From Chitinophagaceae bacterium (lineage in GTDB: Bacteria; Bacteroidota; Bacteroidia; Chitinophagales; Chitinophagaceae): a stretch of DNA of 64,000 bases. The stretch lies in assembly GCA_947371755.1 (NCBI GenBank), contig CANBQT010000008.1:1-64000 (forward strand). Direction: 5' to 3'. The first letter of the stretch is position 1. Every line of letters starts with the position of its first letter. This document shows positions 52,224 to 61,337 of this stretch, piece after piece. Under the pieces are notes generated by a model. It saw only the letters and a program-made list of their open reading frames with translations, ran no database searches and was not told where the DNA came from. The position numbers were made by a program, and so were the translations under genes.

Positions 52224-52231
52224 TACATTTG
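52224..52231 (+). promoter_or_regulatory. -7 promoter box of the purM-like gene
   Basis: TACATTTG matches TAnnTTTG, 36 bases before the ATG at 52268. It supports that ATG over an in-frame start at 52196. Confidence 0.5.
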
Positions 52232-52267
52232 CAGCATTCAGGTATCTTTAAAAATCAAAATTCCATC

Positions 52268-53443
52268 ATGTCTTTATACGCACAGCGCGGTGTTTCAGCT
52301 CAAAAAGAAGAAGTACATGCAGCTATTCAAAAATTGGATCAGGGATTATTTCCCGAGGCTTTCTGCAAAATTTATCCTGATTTTCTATGTGGTGATCCAG
52401 ATTGGGTAAATATTATGCACGCAGACGGGGCTGGCACTAAGAGTATACTTGCTTATATCTATTGGAAAGAAACAGGCGACGCGTCTGTTTGGAAAGGAAT
52501 TGCGCAGGATGCTATTGCCATGAATTTAGACGATTTATTATGTGTGGGTATTACCGATAATATTTTATTCTCATCTACCATCGATCGGAATAAATTACAA
52601 ATTCCTGGTGCTGTACTGGAACAGATTATTAATGGAACACAGGATTTTTTTGACCAGCTTGCAAAGTTTGGGGTACACATTCATTATTTAGGTGGTGAAA
52701 CTGCTGATGTAGGCGATGTGGTAAGAACCATTGCTGTGAACGGAACTATGACAGCCCGTTGGCCTAAGAACAAATTAATTACGAATGAAAAGATTGCTGC
52801 AGGAAATGTGATTGTAGGATTCGCAAGTTTTGGTAAAGCAAACTATGAATCGGAATACAATAGTGGTTTAGGCAGTAATGGTTTAACCAGTGCGCGTCAT
52901 GATGTACTAACTAAACGTTATGCTACTTCGTTTCCAGAAACTTTTGAACCTTCTTTAGCAGAATCTGTGATCTATTTAGGAAAAAATGGAATGACAGATC
53001 AAATTACCATTGATGGACATGAAACTTCCATAGGAAAATTATTGTTGTCGCCTACAAGAACATATGCTCCATTGATGAAAAGAGTATTAGACCAATATTT
53101 CGACGCAGTTGCTGGAGTGATCCATTGCAGCGGTGGGGGACAAACTAAGTGCATGAAATATTTACCTGGTCCGATGAAAATTGTAAAAGATAATTTATTT
53201 GATACGCCACCTATTTTCAAACTCATCCAATCTAACTCTGGTGCTGATGATCGGGAAATGTATCAGGTATTTAATATGGGGCATCGATTAGAAATATTTA
53301 CTGATGCAACTACAGCAGAAAAAATGATTCAGGAAGCTGCAGAACTAGGGATCGAAGCCAGAATTATCGGAAGAGTAGAAGCATCTGATAAAAAAGAGTT
53401 ACTGATCAAAACCGGTTCTACTGAACTTGTTTATGAATATTAG
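52268..53443 (+). CDS. purM: AIR synthase / phosphoribosylformylglycinamidine cyclo-ligase
   Basis: The 391-residue protein has the PurM fold: an N-terminal ATP-binding half with the MHADGAGTKSILAYIY motif and DAIAMNLDDLLCVGIT, a GGETADVGDVV motif, and a C-terminal half with GVIHCSGGGQTKCMKYL. It converts FGAM to AIR in purine synthesis. It is longer than Escherichia coli PurM (about 345), as is usual for the Bacteroidota form annotated as AIR synthase. It is a single gene; ftsE follows after a short AT-rich tract. Confidence 0.88.
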   Translation: MSLYAQRGVSAQKEEVHAAIQKLDQGLFPEAFCKIYPDFLCGDPDWVNIMHADGAGTKSILAYIYWKETGDASVWKGIAQDAIAMNLDDLLCVGITDNILFSSTIDRNKLQIPGAVLEQIINGTQDFFDQLAKFGVHIHYLGGETADVGDVVRTIAVNGTMTARWPKNKLITNEKIAAGNVIVGFASFGKANYESEYNSGLGSNGLTSARHDVLTKRYATSFPETFEPSLAESVIYLGKNGMTDQITIDGHETSIGKLLLSPTRTYAPLMKRVLDQYFDAVAGVIHCSGGGQTKCMKYLPGPMKIVKDNLFDTPPIFKLIQSNSGADDREMYQVFNMGHRLEIFTDATTAEKMIQEAAELGIEARIIGRVEASDKKELLIKTGSTELVYEY

Positions 53444-53451
53444 TATTGATT

Positions 53452-53489
53452 CTTTTTACATTTTAATTTTTACTTTTTAATTTTAAAAA
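53452..53489. repeat. AT-rich tract between purM and ftsE
   Basis: TTTTTACATTTTAATTTTTA and flanks are an inverted version of the AAATTAAAAAGTAAAA tracts at 28520 and 39520. It fills the entire spacer up to the ftsE ATG. Confidence 0.6.
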
Positions 53490-54170
53490 ATGTCTGAACC
53501 AATCGTTTCTATACAAAATGCCAATATCTATCAAGGCGGCAATCTGATTTTACAAAACGTAAACTTTGAAGTGCACAAAGGCGAGTTTGTTTACTTGGTG
53601 GGTAAAACCGGAACCGGTAAAAGTAGCCTACTCAAAACTTTGTATGGAGAATTGAATTTAACAGAGGGCAATGGAACAGTGGTTGGTTATAATCTTCGTG
53701 AGATGGACTGGAAGAAGGTTCCCTTTCTCAGAAGAAATCTCGGTGTGATTTTTCAGGATTTCCATTTGCTTACGGATAGAAATGTACATGAGAATTTAAA
53801 ATTCGTTTTAAAAGCCACTGGCTGGAAAGATGAAGTGTTGATTGAAGAAAAGATCAATGATGTACTGGATAAAGTAGGTTTAAAAAGCAAAGGATTTAAA
53901 ATGCCTTTTGAAATGAGTGGCGGAGAACAACAACGTGTTGATATCGCGAGAGCCTTATTGAATTCTCCCAAATTGATTCTGGCTGATGAACCCACCGGAA
54001 ACCTCGATCCAGAAACCAGCGATGAGATCATGCAACTATTGATTCAAATTGCTAAAGATTACGGTACAGCTGTTATCATGGCAACCCACGATTTTATAGT
54101 CATCAATCGTTATCCATCCAGAATGCTTAAAACTGAATTGGGTAAAGTAATTGATAGCGCAGCAATCTAA
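53490..54170 (+). CDS. ftsE: Cell-division ABC transporter ATP-binding protein FtsE
   Basis: The 226-residue ABC ATPase has Walker [10 protein letters not shown] (38-46), signature [15 protein letters not shown] (142-156), and Walker [13 protein letters not shown] (162-173). The [20 protein letters not shown]-loop region is typical of FtsE. With FtsX it regulates peptidoglycan hydrolases at the division site. ftsX is not adjacent. The gene is followed directly by a GC-rich palindromic repeat cluster. LolD-type ATPases look similar, but FtsE fits better. Confidence 0.85.
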   Translation: MSEPIVSIQNANIYQGGNLILQNVNFEVHKGEFVYLVGKTGTGKSSLLKTLYGELNLTEGNGTVVGYNLREMDWKKVPFLRRNLGVIFQDFHLLTDRNVHENLKFVLKATGWKDEVLIEEKINDVLDKVGLKSKGFKMPFEMSGGEQQRVDIARALLNSPKLILADEPTGNLDPETSDEIMQLLIQIAKDYGTAVIMATHDFIVINRYPSRMLKTELGKVIDSAAI

Positions 54171-54229
54171 TCCCCTCCTGGGAGGGGCGCCGAGTGCAAC
54201 GAGAGCGGGGTGGGTAAAATCATTCACTT
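54171..54229. repeat. GC-rich palindromic repeat, copy 1 (59 bp)
   Basis: Starts TCCCCTCCTGGGAGGGGCGC and ends GGGGTGGGTAAAATCATTCA plus CTT. It is 58/59 identical to the copy at 54304-54362. The opening CCCCTCCTGGGAGGGG forms a hairpin. Confidence 0.9.
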
Positions 54230-54237
54230 AGAAGTTA

Positions 54238-54291
54238 TTACCCACCCCATGATTCTGCTCACGCAAAATCATTTCCCCTCCCAAGAGGGGA
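54238..54291. repeat. Inverted, diverged repeat copy
   Basis: The reverse complement opens TCCCCTCTTGGGAGGGG and closes GGGGTGGGTAA like the direct copies, but its middle (ATGATTTTGCGTGAGCAGAA and on) differs and forms its own hairpin. Confidence 0.8.
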
Positions 54292-54303
54292 TAAAAAAAG
54301 AAA

Positions 54304-54362
54304 TCCCCTCCTGGGAGGGGCGCTGAGTGCAACGAGAGCGGGGTGGGTAAAATCATTCACTT
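54304..54362. repeat. GC-rich palindromic repeat, copy 2 (59 bp)
   Basis: Direct repeat of 54171-54229 with a single C-to-T difference (GCGCTGAG instead of GCGCCGAG). Its end lies eight bases before the stop codon of the glycosyltransferase gene. Confidence 0.9.
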
Positions 54363-54370
54363 TGAGCATT

Positions 54371-55498
54371 TTACTCCCCCCAGATCCACTCGACTTGTTG
54401 TTGTGCATTTCTATCATTATTAAAAGTATTCATCAAAATAGTTTCTCTGAATTGCTTTTCCTTAATAGTAAAAGGAATATCGAATAATTCAATAATTGCT
54501 TTTTTAAATTCCTCTTTAGTATTGGCGTGGTGACATAAACTTTCTAAGTTAGTGCCCTCTATAGTGGCATCATTTGCCACACAATGTTTTCCATTACTTA
54601 ATGCGTTTAACAACTTTATTTTCATGCCGGTAGTTGTATAGGAGGGAATCAGATTCATATGTGCCTTGGCAATCATGTCCTGCATTTCTTTGTCTGTTGG
54701 ATTTTCTACGATACAGGTATGGCTTTGTCTATGTGCAACCTCAATCAATTCATCTGATGGATTTTTCCCGGCAATTACTAAGGGAAGTTTGATATCCTGG
54801 AATACTTCTTCAAGTAACCAGATTGCAGCTTTTTCATTTGCATCAATACTCAGGTCGCCATGGTATAAACAATAACTGCCCATACCTTCTGTGCAGCTCA
54901 TATCCCAACTGGGCACAAATAAGGGCAATAGATCGATTTGTTGGCATCCGAATTCCTTTCGGTACACTTCATTATCCTTTTCTGTAACACCCCAGAATTG
55001 TACCTTTTTAGCTACCATCGATTCGTACTTTCTCAACAACCTGCTTTCATTCCAGTAATACAGTTTACGGAAAAACGAAAGAGTGCTTTTGCTCAGATCC
55101 CTGTAATACTGATATTCTACATTGTGTAAACGCACAAAGAGTTTTCTATACCTGAACCTTTCATCCATAATAGGATAAGTACAATGAATACCCTCCATTA
55201 AAATGGGGTAATCGTCTTTCAAAAGGTTAGTCAGTAAGTCTTCGTTTTTTCTGCTTGCAACTATATAAGGGAGACTTTGTGAAATGGCTTTATGTCCCTT
55301 TTCTCTGGAATAGTAGTTAACCGATTCGCAGTATTTGTTCAATTCTTCTTGTTTGCCTCTTCCATAGTCGAAACAATGCAAGTGAATTTTTACACCCAGC
55401 TCATGCAAAGCCACCAATTTATAGAATACATCCACTGCGCCTCCGTAATTGGCGGGAAAGGGAACATTGAAGGAAATGATATGTAATACTTTGTTCAA
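54371..55498 (-). CDS. Glycosyltransferase (GT4-like)
   Basis: The 375-residue protein opens with VLHIISFNVPFPANYGGAVD, the acceptor-side GT-B strand and glycine loop. It has a GT4-type donor half with YCLYHGDLSIDANEKAAIWL, AGKNPSDELIEVA, the NLIPSYTTTGMKIKLLNALS acid-pocket region and KHCVANDATIEGTNL. The start appears to be TTG at 55498, overlapping the TGA of the upstream glycosyltransferase by four bases (TTGA), so translation is coupled. Its sugar substrates are unknown. Surface polysaccharide or glycolipid assembly is likely. Confidence 0.82.
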   Translation of the reverse strand: MNKVLHIISFNVPFPANYGGAVDVFYKLVALHELGVKIHLHCFDYGRGKQEELNKYCESVNYYSREKGHKAISQSLPYIVASRKNEDLLTNLLKDDYPILMEGIHCTYPIMDERFRYRKLFVRLHNVEYQYYRDLSKSTLSFFRKLYYWNESRLLRKYESMVAKKVQFWGVTEKDNEVYRKEFGCQQIDLLPLFVPSWDMSCTEGMGSYCLYHGDLSIDANEKAAIWLLEEVFQDIKLPLVIAGKNPSDELIEVAHRQSHTCIVENPTDKEMQDMIAKAHMNLIPSYTTTGMKIKLLNALSNGKHCVANDATIEGTNLESLCHHANTKEEFKKAIIELFDIPFTIKEKQFRETILMNTFNNDRNAQQQVEWIWGE

Positions 55499-56592
55499 TT
55501 AGTTGATTGAAAGATGCGTTCGTAAAATGCGATCAATTGTTTTTCCTCGGAATCCCAGTTAAGATGTTTTCTGGCTTCCCAACAATTTAATCTGAGCTTA
55601 TTGTATAAAACAGAATCATCCAATAATTTGTTCAATGCAGCAGCAATTGTTTTGGGATCCGTATCAGGAATCAGGTACGCTACCTCCCATTCTTGATTCA
55701 TGATTCGATATTCAGGAAAATCGATACAAAGCTGTGGGATGCCTGCCATGATATAGTCAAAGAAACGGTTCGCCAGACTATGAACCTGACTGAGGCCCAA
55801 ATCATCAAATAAAGTGATACCTATATATGCTTGTCCGGTTTTTTCTTTTAAAATAGAAGGTAAAAGCGGCTCATTTAATTCAATTTTATATTCAAGTAAA
55901 TTATTATAAATAATTGATTTAGTTTGGTTTATAAAATTTCCATTTCCGTAAATTTTTAACGGAACAGGAACTTCCAGCATAGCTGGAATCAATTGTTCAA
56001 AGCAGCGACCTTCATTTACTGCGCCCTGATAGAGGATATATCTTTCTTCCGATTGTTTGCCCTCATAAGGCCTGTTTAAGGGCATATTTCTAATGGTTTC
56101 ATAGGAAACGTCATAATGGGTCCTAAATGCGTCTGCAATCCATTGGTTTACGGTATAGCCCCATTGAAACCTGGGAACAGCAAATCTTTCTATCGCTAGC
56201 CAGATTTTTTTAATGAGTGGGCGGGTGGCTACTTCCTTTTGCTCGGTAAAGTATTCATGGGCATCATAAACCCTTTTGCTGCCCTTTAAAGCACTCGCAA
56301 AATAACAAGCCAATATAGTGTCCAGGTCAATAGCACAGATCAGATCTGCCTTCTGAAACAGTAAGTATAGGAATAAACGACAATTAAATTCCAGGTAGAA
56401 TAAGGGGCCCTTGGCGCTGAAACAGTTCAGTCGAACCTGCTTAAAAGGAAGTTTGGGCAGACTGGAACTGCCCTTCATATTCCTTCCAATTAACCTCACC
56501 TCATAGCCAGCTCGATGCAAGGATCCGCAGATTCTTTGCATTCGCTGATCAAAGCTTAATTCATTGGTGACTGTGAATACTAGAGTGGGCAA
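55495..56592 (-). CDS. Glycosyltransferase (GT4-like)
   Basis: The 365-residue GT-B protein has an N-terminal domain with TVTNELSFDQRMQRICGSLH, DLICAIDLDTILACYFAS and RVYDAHEYFTEQ. The donor domain has YILYQGAVNEGRCFEQLIPAM and the LANRFFDYIMAGIPQLCID block, where the GT4 E-x7-E region would be. The start is TTG at 56592, with no ATG nearby. It is the first gene of a two-gene unit with the next glycosyltransferase. Substrate unknown; probably envelope glycan synthesis. Confidence 0.82.
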   Translation of the reverse strand: MPTLVFTVTNELSFDQRMQRICGSLHRAGYEVRLIGRNMKGSSSLPKLPFKQVRLNCFSAKGPLFYLEFNCRLFLYLLFQKADLICAIDLDTILACYFASALKGSKRVYDAHEYFTEQKEVATRPLIKKIWLAIERFAVPRFQWGYTVNQWIADAFRTHYDVSYETIRNMPLNRPYEGKQSEERYILYQGAVNEGRCFEQLIPAMLEVPVPLKIYGNGNFINQTKSIIYNNLLEYKIELNEPLLPSILKEKTGQAYIGITLFDDLGLSQVHSLANRFFDYIMAGIPQLCIDFPEYRIMNQEWEVAYLIPDTDPKTIAAALNKLLDDSVLYNKLRLNCWEARKHLNWDSEEKQLIAFYERIFQSTN

Positions 56593-56833
56593 AATAGAAG
56601 AATTTTTAGATGCTCAAATATAGCTTCTTGTAACAAATTTTAGGCATAGAAAATCAACTAAAATTATTTTTAGTTAAAGGCTGCATAATATTGTAAATCA
56701 ATTATTTAAATGAATTTTTATAGATTAAAATTTAATTTCAAGTCTTTTTCTCCACTTATTATGCACAGCATATATTTTTGAATCGTTTTTCTTCGTCTTT
56801 TCTTGTATGTTCGTATACATAAATAGGAAAATT

Positions 56834-59800
56834 GTGAGATTAAAATCGCTAGAAATTAAAGGATTCAAAAGCTTTGCCGATAAGACTGTAGTTAGTTTTG
56901 ACGAAGGAATTACCGGTATTATTGGGCCAAATGGTTGTGGGAAAAGCAATATCATTGATAGTATTCGTTGGGTAATTGGGGAACAAAAGATCTCTGCTTT
57001 GAGAAGTGAAAACTTGGAGGCATTGGTTTTTAACGGTAGCAAAACAAGAAGCGCCAGCGGATTGGCAGAAGTAAGTTTAACCTTCGAGAATACCAAGAAT
57101 CTCCTTCCAACTGAATTTAGTACCGTTACTGTTACCCGTAGATTTTATAAAAATGGGGAGAGTGAATATCGTTTGAATGATGTTACCTGCCGCCTGAAAG
57201 ATATTCATAACCTGTTCTTAGATACTGGTGTTAGCACCGATAGTTATGCCATTATCGAATTAGGAATGGTTGATGATATCATCAAGGATAAAGAGAATAG
57301 CCGCCGCAGAATGCTCGAACAAGCTGCAGGGATTACGATTTACAAAACCCGGAAAAAAGAAGCTAAGTCAAAGCTGGATGCTACCGAACAGGATCTGGCT
57401 CGTATCGAAGACTTGTTATTTGAAATCAATAATCAGCTCAAAACCCTTGAAAATCAAGCGAAAAAGGCAGAAAAGTATTTCGAGATCAAAAAAGACTACA
57501 AAGAACTTTCCATTGAGCTTGCCAAAGCCTCTCTAGAAGGATTCAATATTACATACCACGATCTGAACGAGCAACAAAATCTGGAAACAGATAAAAAGTT
57601 TCAATTAGAAGCTGAGATTGCTACCGATGAAGCCGCTATTGAACAGGAGAAACTGGGCTTCATTGAAAAAGAAAAATCATTACAAAGCATGCAACATGCT
57701 TTCAATGATTTGTTGCAAAATCTTCGGAGTAAGGAAAACGATAAGAACCTGGCTACCCAGAAATTGCATTATCTAAAAGAGAAAGAAACGGGACTTAAAG
57801 AATTTTTAGATAAAGCAACTGGTCAGTTAAAAACCATTGGCGATTCTATCGAGTATACACAATTACAGGTAGGTGAGGAAGAAGCCAAATTGCAGGATTT
57901 GCAAGACCGTGCTGAAACCTACAAAATGGATGTAGAAGACAAGCGTCGCATTTTTGATGAACGCAGAACTGGGGTTGACGCTTTAAGGGGACAGTTTCAA
58001 CAAATTCAACGCGGTCAGTTTGATGCCGAGAAAAAAGTAGCAGTTGCCGATACCAGTATCCAAAACTTACTGCGTGCCCAAACCCAGCAATTAGACGAAA
58101 AGCAAAACAGACAATTTCAATTTGAACAGCTAACAGTTGAATTAGAAGAAAAGGAATCAAACCTGGAAGCAAAGCGGTCTGATTTGCAAAACTTGCAGGA
58201 GGAGCAGGAAAAAACAAAGGGCTTGATTTTTGAAACGCAGGCTCAGATGGAAGCATTGCGTAATGAGTTAGCTGAAGAAAGCCGCAAGCTTGATTCAAAG
58301 CGGAACGAATTGGCCTTATTGAAAAGTTTGATCGACTCCATGGAAGGTTATCCTGAAAGTATCAAATTCCTGCATAAAAATCCTGAGTGGAACCATTCGG
58401 CACCTATTTTATCTGACATCATTTATGTACAGGAAGAATTCCGTGCTGCTGTTGAAAATGTATTAGAACCCTATTTGAACTACTATGTGGTAAAAGATTT
58501 GCAGGAGGGTTTGCAAGCGGTTCATTTATTAGACGATCATAAAAAGGGGAAAGCCAATTTCTTCTTGTTGGATAAATTCAAAGACAGTCATGTTGAAACA
58601 CATCAGCCTGCAAATACGATCAAGGCTTTGGATGTGATTGAAGTGGATGATCAATACCAGCATTTGGCCAACTATTTATTGGGTAATGTTTATATCGCAG
58701 AAAACGAAGAAGCATTAACGAATAGTAACGGTGCTGTTGTTTTAGAAAAAACAGGTAAGTACGTAAAGGGTAAATACACTTTAACCGGTGGAAGTGTTGG
58801 CTTATTTGAAGGTAAAAAAATCGGTCGGGCTAAGAACCTCGAGAAATTACAAGACGAGATTATCTTGCAGGATGCGGTGGTGAATGCGTTAAAAAACGAG
58901 ATCAAAATAAAGCATAACGATGTGATGCTTTATAACGAGCGTTTAAAAGATACTGCCATCAAACAAACCGAAAACGAGATCAATCAGCTGACCAATCAGT
59001 TGTTTGCTGCCCGTAATAAATTCGAAAACCTGCAAATGGCTCAGACTGCTGGCCAACAGCGTTTGGAAGATATCGAACAACGATTGATGGATGAGCAGGA
59101 AGCAATCGCAGAAACCAGAGAAGCATTGATTGGTTTGAATGATCAATTATTTGCCACTACGGAAGAAATGAAATCCGTAGAACAAGATTACCAATTAGCT
59201 GAACAAGAATACAATTTTGCTTCTGTTCAGTTTAATGATATCAATCTGCAATTAACGCGTCAGCAAAGTAAAATCACTAGCCTGAAGCAGGAATTGGTAT
59301 TCAAAGAAAATCAATTAAACGATTTACACAATCAGATTGCTGAAAACACCAAACAGTTATCTGAGGCTTCTGGAAATATTGAAGAGAGTGAAAATGCAAA
59401 ACTAGCAGCCGAACAGGAATTGGTTGAATTACTCAGAAATAAGGAAGTAGAAGAAAAAGTATTAGGTGAAGCAGATCAGGCATACTACAACTTGCGTAAT
59501 ATTTTACAAGAGAAGGAAAGTGCATTGAGAATGAAAGTGAAGAGCAAAGAGATGATCGATCATTTGGTTACTGAAATCAAAGACCGATTGAATGAATTGA
59601 AATTGCAGCTGGCCGGTATGAAAGAGCGTTTGAGTGTGGAGTTTAAAGTAGAGCTCGACGATATTTTAGACCAACCAAGAGCTACTGAAACTGCGGTAGA
59701 AGAATTACAGGCAAGTTCAGATAGAATGCGCAAGCGTCTGGAAAATATTGGAGAAGTTAACCCAACTGCCATTGAAGCTTATACCGAAATGAAAAAGCGT

Positions 59801-60355
59801 TATGAGTTTATCTTGGAACAGAAGAACGACTTAGTATCTGCCAAAGAAAGCTTGTTGCAAACTATTCAGGAAGTAGAAGCAACTGCTAATCAGCAATTCC
59901 TCGATACATTCAATAAGGTTCGTGAGAACTTCCAGAAAGTGTTCAAGGCATTGTTTACAGAAGAAGATACAGCTGATATGATTCTGGTAGATCCAACCAA
60001 CCTAGCAGAAACAGGCATTGATATTGTGGCAAAACCAAAAGGTAAACGTCCTTCATCTATCACTCAATTGAGTGGGGGAGAAAAGACCTTAACTGCAACA
60101 GCTTTGTTGTTTGCTATCTATTTAATTAAGCCTGCACCATTCTGTATTTTGGATGAGGTGGATGCTCCTTTGGATGATGCCAACGTAGGAAAGTTCACGC
60201 AGATGATCAAGAAGTTCAGTGATAATTCACAGTTCATTATTGTAACACACAATAAACAAACCATGAGTTGTGTGGATGTGATTTATGGAGTTACCATGCA
60301 AGAACCTGGTGTTAGTAAATTAGTGCCAGTTGACTTTAGAAGTTTAGCAAATTAG
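56834..60355 (+). CDS. smc: Chromosome segregation protein SMC
   Basis: I prefer GTG 56834, giving the usual start MRLKSLEIKGFKSF; an upstream ATG at 56807 adds nine atypical residues. The 1173-residue protein has Walker A GPNGCGKS (31-38), a long coiled coil, a hinge domain (about 505-670), and a second coiled coil. The C-terminal head has the signature LSGGEKTLTATALL and Walker B CILDEVDAPLDDAN. SMC with ScpA and ScpB compacts and separates chromosomes; scpAB are not in the window. A TATTTTTG box at 56773-56780 may be its promoter. Confidence 0.96.
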   Translation: MRLKSLEIKGFKSFADKTVVSFDEGITGIIGPNGCGKSNIIDSIRWVIGEQKISALRSENLEALVFNGSKTRSASGLAEVSLTFENTKNLLPTEFSTVTVTRRFYKNGESEYRLNDVTCRLKDIHNLFLDTGVSTDSYAIIELGMVDDIIKDKENSRRRMLEQAAGITIYKTRKKEAKSKLDATEQDLARIEDLLFEINNQLKTLENQAKKAEKYFEIKKDYKELSIELAKASLEGFNITYHDLNEQQNLETDKKFQLEAEIATDEAAIEQEKLGFIEKEKSLQSMQHAFNDLLQNLRSKENDKNLATQKLHYLKEKETGLKEFLDKATGQLKTIGDSIEYTQLQVGEEEAKLQDLQDRAETYKMDVEDKRRIFDERRTGVDALRGQFQQIQRGQFDAEKKVAVADTSIQNLLRAQTQQLDEKQNRQFQFEQLTVELEEKESNLEAKRSDLQNLQEEQEKTKGLIFETQAQMEALRNELAEESRKLDSKRNELALLKSLIDSMEGYPESIKFLHKNPEWNHSAPILSDIIYVQEEFRAAVENVLEPYLNYYVVKDLQEGLQAVHLLDDHKKGKANFFLLDKFKDSHVETHQPANTIKALDVIEVDDQYQHLANYLLGNVYIAENEEALTNSNGAVVLEKTGKYVKGKYTLTGGSVGLFEGKKIGRAKNLEKLQDEIILQDAVVNALKNEIKIKHNDVMLYNERLKDTAIKQTENEINQLTNQLFAARNKFENLQMAQTAGQQRLEDIEQRLMDEQEAIAETREALIGLNDQLFATTEEMKSVEQDYQLAEQEYNFASVQFNDINLQLTRQQSKITSLKQELVFKENQLNDLHNQIAENTKQLSEASGNIEESENAKLAAEQELVELLRNKEVEEKVLGEADQAYYNLRNILQEKESALRMKVKSKEMIDHLVTEIKDRLNELKLQLAGMKERLSVEFKVELDDILDQPRATETAVEELQASSDRMRKRLENIGEVNPTAIEAYTEMKKRYEFILEQKNDLVSAKESLLQTIQEVEATANQQFLDTFNKVRENFQKVFKALFTEEDTADMILVDPTNLAETGIDIVAKPKGKRPSSITQLSGGEKTLTATALLFAIYLIKPAPFCILDEVDAPLDDANVGKFTQMIKKFSDNSQFIIVTHNKQTMSCVDVIYGVTMQEPGVSKLVPVDFRSLAN

Positions 60356-60372
60356 TAAATAATAAAACCCAT

Positions 60373-60408
60373 AAAAGGACTTATCGAGGCAACTTGATAA
60401 GTCCTTTT
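60373..60408 (+). terminator. Terminator of smc, overlapping the next start codon
   Basis: AAAAGGACTTATC (60373-60385) pairs perfectly with GATAAGTCCTTTT (60396-60408) around ten bases. The TTG that opens the next reading frame lies at 60407-60409, within the end of this hairpin. Confidence 0.85.
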
Positions 60409-60859
60409 GTATAAATACTTCGATTTGTACAAAGGCATTTTCATATTATATTTAGTTTGTTTTGGGACCTATGTTTTATTCACCAGGCAACCCGATTATT
60501 TTGATGGAGAGAAGGTGCCTGCAAAAATTTTGTTTGTAAAAGATAGTGCTACATCCAAGCAAATTGCATTCGCAGAATTTTCGAATGGATATCAGAATTT
60601 TCAAGTGAAGGCTGATTACTATTTGAGGTCATGGAAAAACGGAGAAAAAACAGAAGTAATCTATGAAACGGAGCATCCTGAAAAGGGTGCTATATATGGG
60701 TTCTGGGGATATTGGATTGGATTGGGTGAGTTAATAGCCTCGATTGTTTTCATCGTACTCTGTTACCAGATAGCAGTTTCCATCACAAAAAATCCAACCC
60801 CCGAAGCCTTGCTCGAACAGTTGGAATATAAGGAACCTAATAAGCCAAGGTATGATTAG
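60407..60859 (+). CDS. Two-helix membrane protein, DUF3592-like, start uncertain
   Basis: The frame encodes up to 150 residues with two hydrophobic helices (about 8-25 and 101-124) flanking an extracytoplasmic beta-rich segment of about 70 residues (AKILFVKDSATSKQIAFAEF, YQNFQVKADYYL). The layout recalls DUF3592 proteins. No ATG exists in the N-terminal region; TTG at 60407 overlaps the smc terminator, and TTG at 60425 is an alternative. The gene is convergent with smpB, two bases between the stops. Function unknown. Confidence 0.55.
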   Translation: MYKYFDLYKGIFILYLVCFGTYVLFTRQPDYFDGEKVPAKILFVKDSATSKQIAFAEFSNGYQNFQVKADYYLRSWKNGEKTEVIYETEHPEKGAIYGFWGYWIGLGELIASIVFIVLCYQIAVSITKNPTPEALLEQLEYKEPNKPRYD

Positions 60860-60861
60860 CG

Positions 60862-61305
60862 TTATCTTTTTAGTAATCGCTTGATTTCTTTTTCTACGTC
60901 TCTGCCCTTGATGGTTTCTCTTTTGTCGTAATTCTTTTTACCGCGACCAATTCCTATTTCAACCTTCACCAGATTCTTATCAGTAAAAAAAACTTTCAAA
61001 GGAACAATGGTATAACCCTTGTCCTTCATCCGGTTTTGCAATTTTTTTAATTCCCTTTTATTGAGTAGGAGTTTGCGATCGTGTACTTCGATATGATTGT
61101 TGTCGCTACCATGGGTATAGGAAGCAATGAATAAAGCTCTCACCCATAGTTCACCCTTATCGAATAAGCAGAATGAATCATTGAAACTCACTTTTCCCTC
61201 ACGAATGGATTTTACCTCGGTGCCCATCAATACAATACCTGCTACGAATTTTTCTTCAATAGCATAATTGAAATAAGCCTGCCGATTATTCATTTCCTTC
61301 GTCAT
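60862..61305 (-). CDS. smpB: SsrA-binding protein SmpB
   Basis: The 147-residue protein matches SmpB: RQAYFNYAIEEKFVAGIVL near the start, GTEVKSIREGKVSFNDSF (28-45), LLLNKRELKKLQNRMKDKG (79-97), and the basic C-terminal tail RGKKNYDKRETIKGRDVEKE that enters the ribosomal decoding site. It delivers tmRNA to stalled ribosomes. It is the last of the fbaA-accD-smpB row; accD is 33 bases upstream. Confidence 0.96.
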   Translation of the reverse strand: MTKEMNNRQAYFNYAIEEKFVAGIVLMGTEVKSIREGKVSFNDSFCLFDKGELWVRALFIASYTHGSDNNHIEVHDRKLLLNKRELKKLQNRMKDKGYTIVPLKVFFTDKNLVKVEIGIGRGKKNYDKRETIKGRDVEKEIKRLLKR

Positions 61306-61337
61306 GTCTCGCCAACTGGGCAGATTTAATGGGTTGA

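Noticed and set aside
53490-54170. LolD identity for the ABC ATPase
   Set aside because: The partner LolC/E is not adjacent and the Q-loop region reads as in FtsE. LolD cannot be fully excluded, so confidence was lowered.
54171-54362. Repeat cluster read as a small CRISPR array
   Set aside because: Only two direct copies with one inverted relative and no spacers of even length; no cas genes in the window. The copies are hairpin-forming palindromic elements.
57846-58298. 150-codon open frame antisense to smc
   Set aside because: It lies in the coiled-coil part of smc, where biased codon use opens antisense frames. No membrane or domain pattern and no start context support it.
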